Of a DNA stretch of 64,000 nucleotides, positions 61,391 to 64,000 are shown piece after piece. The position numbers and the translations under genes were made by a program. Positions within the stretch are counted from its first letter, which is position 1. Every line of letters starts with the position of its first letter. The DNA is from Rummeliibacillus suwonensis. GTDB taxonomy: Bacteria > Bacillota > Bacilli > Bacillales_A > Planococcaceae. The stretch covers positions 1 to 64,000 of the forward strand of contig NZ_VCBL01000002.1 of the NCBI RefSeq assembly GCF_007896435.1. The letters run 5' to 3'. The notes under the pieces were generated by a model, which had not been told where the DNA came from, made no database searches, and saw nothing but the letters and a program-made list of their open reading frames with translations.

Positions 61391-61867
61391 TTAGCCTCCA
61401 TAATAGAAACCTGTTTCCTTCATAGGTAATGGTTCACCCTCACGATTAACACCTGCATTGATGACTTCACCTATATAGATAAAATGATCTCCCTTTTCTA
61501 TTTTATCGACTACCTTACATTCAAAATATCTAAGAGCCTCTTTGAAAATCGGACAGCCTGTTTCTTCTGTAGAAAATTCAAAGCCTGCCATTTTATTGTC
61601 TTCTGTTTCAAATGATTTAAAGAATGCCATAACCATATCTTTTTGACCTGACTCTAAAACATTCACACTGAACACACCGCTGCTCGCAATTTGTTGTTGT
61701 GAACGCGTACCTACCTTCGCTGCTAAAGCTACCAATGGTGGTTCGAAGGAGGTTTGTGTTAAAAAGTTTCCAACAAAAGCATTTAAACCACTTTCATCCT
61801 TTGTACCGACAAGATATAATCCATAAGTGATTCCTCGTAATGCACTCTTTTTCAATTTTGCATCCAT
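61391..61867 (-). CDS. Flavin reductase family protein
   Basis: A 158-residue FMN-binding split-barrel protein (DIM6/NTAB type): ALRGITYGLYLVGTKDESGLNAFVGNFLTQTSFEPPLVALAAKVGTRSQQQI, FSVNVLE and HFIYIGEVINAGVN. It probably reduces or binds FMN; partner enzymes are unknown and no monooxygenase gene is nearby. GAGGGGGAA lies 7 nt before ATG 61867. Confidence 0.88.
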   Translation of the reverse strand: MDAKLKKSALRGITYGLYLVGTKDESGLNAFVGNFLTQTSFEPPLVALAAKVGTRSQQQIASSGVFSVNVLESGQKDMVMAFFKSFETEDNKMAGFEFSTEETGCPIFKEALRYFECKVVDKIEKGDHFIYIGEVINAGVNREGEPLPMKETGFYYGG

Positions 61868-61998
61868 CCATTACTTCCCCCTCATTACTGAAATATTCTT
61901 GAAATAACCATTTTTTACGTATCCTATTATACATCAAATTTTCCCTATAGCTAAAGTACTTGCAATAACTTTTGACTAAGATAACCAAGTTTTTTCTT

Positions 61999-62160
61999 AT
62001 AAAGTGAAGCTTCCATCAGTGGGGGGTTTTCTTCATCCCCCACTGATGGTTAGCTAAACCAATCGGGCTTTTACGGGCAGTTGTTCCCCCCGCGCCTATC
62101 TTTCTCGTTTCTCTCTAAACCTTGAGGTGGAGGGCTTACTGCCCGTTAAAGCGGGATAAA
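61999..62160 (+). repeat. Family A structured repeat, copy A16 (short form)
   Basis: ATAAAGTGAAGCTTCC, hairpin CAGTGGGGGG/CCCCCACTG, GGTTAGCTAAACCAATCGGG, then GGGCAGTTGTTCCCCC.../GAGGTGGAGGGCTTACTGCCC and GCGGGATAAA. It is the same short form as A4 (no GCCACGTCC core). It directly precedes the usp terminator. Confidence 0.85.
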
Positions 62161-62201
62161 ATAGGCTATCAGAAAGAAGTTTTCACTCTTTCTGATAGCC
62201 C
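62159..62201 (-). terminator. Terminator of the universal stress protein gene
   Basis: On the minus strand GGCTATCAGAAAGA pairs with TCTTTCTGATAGCC (14 bp), followed by TATTTTAT, whose last bases belong to the end of repeat A16. Confidence 0.85.
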
Positions 62202-62245
62202 TTCTTGCGTAACTATTGTAAAGTTACGATCAAGTTATACGATTA

Positions 62246-62692
62246 TTATTCTTCCTCAGGACGTACGACAAGTACATCACAATCTGCTGAACGGACGATA
62301 CCTGTTGTAACACTACCGATTAAAAAGCGCTCAACTGCATTAAGACCTGTAGCACCACAAATGATTAAATCTGCTTTTACTTCCTTAGCAACATCTTTTG
62401 TGATTGCAGTTCTTGGAGAACCGTATTGTACAATAACATTAACATTTTCTAAGCCAGCGGTTTCTGCTTTTTTGTAGTTTTCTAATAAGTTTGTAGCAAA
62501 TTCCTCAGCGCGTCTTTTTTCTTCTGTGAAATTATAAGCTTCAAGTGTTGAATAGACACGAGAATCAATGATATTTACCAAATGCAGCGTTGCATGATTT
62601 CTTTTTGCAATTTCTACACCTTTTTTGAATGCAGCTTCAGCTTCTTTTGAACCATCAATACCAACAATAATATTTTTATAATCGAGTGCCAT
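62246..62692 (-). CDS. Universal stress protein UspA family
   Basis: A 148-residue single-domain Usp. The start DYKNIIVGIDGSKEAEAAFKKGVEIA, ADLIICGATGLNAVERFLIGSVTTGIVRSADCDVLVVRP and the loop GATGxN-x7-GSV form the ATP-binding signature G-x2-G-x9-G-(S/T). Such proteins bind ATP and aid survival under stress or energy limitation. ATG 62692 is preceded by GGGAGGTATGAAGTT, a good ribosome site. No gene or clear site is seen in 62693-62941 apart from the promoter region of the next gene. Confidence 0.93.
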   Translation of the reverse strand: MALDYKNIIVGIDGSKEAEAAFKKGVEIAKRNHATLHLVNIIDSRVYSTLEAYNFTEEKRRAEEFATNLLENYKKAETAGLENVNVIVQYGSPRTAITKDVAKEVKADLIICGATGLNAVERFLIGSVTTGIVRSADCDVLVVRPEEE

Positions 62693-62941
62693 AACTTCAT
62701 ACCTCCCTTTTTAATTAAATAAATTATAACATTTCTATAATATCCACAGGTACTAAATTTTTAAGATTTAATTTTTTTGTTGAAAATACACTCACTTTTG
62801 CAAAACTAGTAAAATAATATTAATAATATCCCAAAATACGCCTATCTTTTAAAAAACTAATAGATTATAATGGTATATATTAACATTACAGGAACTCTAT
62901 ATTTCTATAATCATATAGTTGTTCCATTTAGGAGGAATCTT

Positions 62942-64000
62942 GTGAAATCGATATCAAAAAAATTCGTAGCTGCTGGTTTAAGTTGTGCAATAGCGTTAAC
63001 ACCCATCAGTAGTTTTGCAGCAACCACTAAAACGGGTTCTGCTTCAACCGTACTTCAAAAACTTGGTCAACCCGAACAAAAGATCAACAAGAAAACGAAT
63101 AATTATAGTGATGACACCATTATTCTCAAATATTCAAGTCCGTTGACCCAAAAAGAACACCAAAAAGCTGGAGGTACGGTTCTTCAACAAATCCCCAGTT
63201 TAAAATATATGGCGGTTAAAGTGAAAAATAAAAAAAAGCTGCAACAAGTCATTCAGAATTATCAAAAGAATAAAAAGGTTATTTCTGTCAGTTTGAGTCC
63301 TAAATATAAACTTTTTGGTACAACTGATCCTAAAGTAAGTGAACAGTATATGCATAGTTTACTGAAAACATCAGATGCCCAAAAGCTTGCGGGAAAACAT
63401 CAAGTAAAAGTCGCTGTTATTGATACAGGCCTTGATAAAAATCATCCTGAAATTAAGGGAAGCATCATCAAAAGTGAAAATATCATCAATCCTATGAATC
63501 CAACGACTGTTGATACCCACGGTACCCATGTCGCAGGTATTATCGCAGGAAAAAAAGATAATGGCATTGGTGGTTATGGATTAGACCCCGCCGCTAAGAT
63601 TCTTTCTTTAGATATATTTGATGGCGGTGATTGGACATTCGATTATACAATCGCCAAGGCAATCCTTGAAGCTGTCGATCAGGGGGCAGATGTCATTAAC
63701 ATGAGTTTAGGAGGAGGCAACCCTTCCGAAATCTTAAAAGAAGCCATCGATAAAGCCATCAGCAAAGGTGTCGTAGTTGTTGCAGCCGCTGGAAATGAAG
63801 CCTCTGATGCAGATGTTTACCCTGCAAAGTTTGAGGGTGTTATCAGTGTAGGCTCTATCAACAAAGATAAAAAATTAAGTGATTATTCATCATATGGTTC
63901 TTCAACAGATTTAGTAGCACCTGGTGAAGATGTCTATTCTTCTTATTATGATTATCAAAAGGGATCTACTTTCACAAAAATAAGTGGAACATCTATGGCA
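62942..64000 (+). CDS. Subtilisin-family serine protease (partial, runs off the window)
   Basis: 353 codons are present, beginning with GTG 62942, 6 nt after AGGAGG. A signal peptide (KKFVAAGLSCAIALTPISSFAA, about 1-28) is followed by a prodomain of about 100 residues (YMAVKVKNKKKLQQVIQNY). The S8 catalytic domain has Asp161 (VAVIDTGLD), His193 (DTHGTHVAGI), Asn285 (AAAGNEAS, oxyanion hole) and Ser351 (GTSMA), the last just inside the window. It is a secreted protease; no stop codon occurs before base 64000, so the C-terminus is unseen. Larger size with extra domains is possible. Confidence 0.95.
   Translation, partial: MKSISKKFVAAGLSCAIALTPISSFAATTKTGSASTVLQKLGQPEQKINKKTNNYSDDTIILKYSSPLTQKEHQKAGGTVLQQIPSLKYMAVKVKNKKKLQQVIQNYQKNKKVISVSLSPKYKLFGTTDPKVSEQYMHSLLKTSDAQKLAGKHQVKVAVIDTGLDKNHPEIKGSIIKSENIINPMNPTTVDTHGTHVAGIIAGKKDNGIGGYGLDPAAKILSLDIFDGGDWTFDYTIAKAILEAVDQGADVINMSLGGGNPSEILKEAIDKAISKGVVVVAAAGNEASDADVYPAKFEGVISVGSINKDKKLSDYSSYGSSTDLVAPGEDVYSSYYDYQKGSTFTKISGTSMA

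Overview
The window looks like low-GC Gram-positive chromosomal DNA from a spore-forming member of the Bacillales, most likely Planococcaceae (Lysinibacillus/Rummeliibacillus/Viridibacillus-like). Signs seen in the sequence are a gamma-type small acid-soluble spore protein, a PdaA spore-cortex deacetylase, strong AGGAGG ribosome sites with many TTG/GTG starts, and a gene order that follows part of the Bacillus subtilis chromosome: rrn-ygxA-ygzB-perR-bcp-ygaE...ygaD-ygaC-sspE-mutY-yfhP...yfhH-recX, then pdaA, yfkF, yfkH, yfkK and others. A D-aspartate ligase/aspartate racemase pair suggests a peptidoglycan of the L-Lys-D-Asp type, which fits Lysinibacillus and its relatives.

Layout. 1-310: the 5' end of a 16S rRNA gene with leader and two promoters, leaving the window on the minus strand. 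0.36-5.7 kb: ygxA, ygzB, perR (own Per box), bcp, ygaE. 6-11.6 kb: a five-gene dipeptide/oligopeptide ABC importer operon sitting between ygaE and ygaD. 12.3-19.2 kb: ygaD, ygaC, sspE, mutY, yfhP, a decayed yfhJ, yfhH, recX. 19.6-29 kb: pdaA, an rRNA methyltransferase, an MFS transporter behind a leader with a terminator, an SE1561-type small protein, a PerR/Fur-type P1B ATPase (PfeT-like), YihY/BrkB, YtxH and YfkK proteins. 29-33.3 kb: motAB, a 46-residue membrane protein, an MreB paralogue, beta-carbonic anhydrase. 33.6-41.7 kb: acetyltransferase, PPK2, TspO-like protein, MapB, ThiT behind a TPP riboswitch, DUF4870 and small basic proteins, AmpS, DEAD-box helicase. 42.3-47.2 kb: a four-gene wall-type cluster (asparagine synthetase, C39-like lipoprotein, ATP-grasp ligase, racemase). 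47.4-57.9 kb: FbpA-like protein, VanZ, a globin chemoreceptor with a CZB domain, hydrolase, YbaK, CysK, a PadR-controlled pentapeptide protein that is frameshifted, a DUF4405 membrane protein, an aminotransferase. 58.9-61.2 kb: amino-acid ABC importer. 61.4-64 kb: flavin reductase, universal stress protein and the start of a subtilisin.

The most striking non-genic feature is the density of structured intergenic repeats. Family A (about 160-220 bp, about 16 full or decayed copies) is built of hairpins, often touches stop codons, and shows compensatory changes in its first stem. Family B (about 190-290 bp, five substantial and two remnant copies) has inverted ends and a palindromic segment. Intact copies of both families share one internal core of about 45 bp. 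A minor family C has two copies. Many ordinary intrinsic terminators are also visible.

Main regulatory inferences: PerR autoregulation and PerR control of pfeT; a TPP-controlled attenuator before thiT; a PadR operator inside the padR promoter; a sigma-D type promoter before motAB; and a 375-nt untranslated leader ending in a terminator before the yfkF-like transporter.
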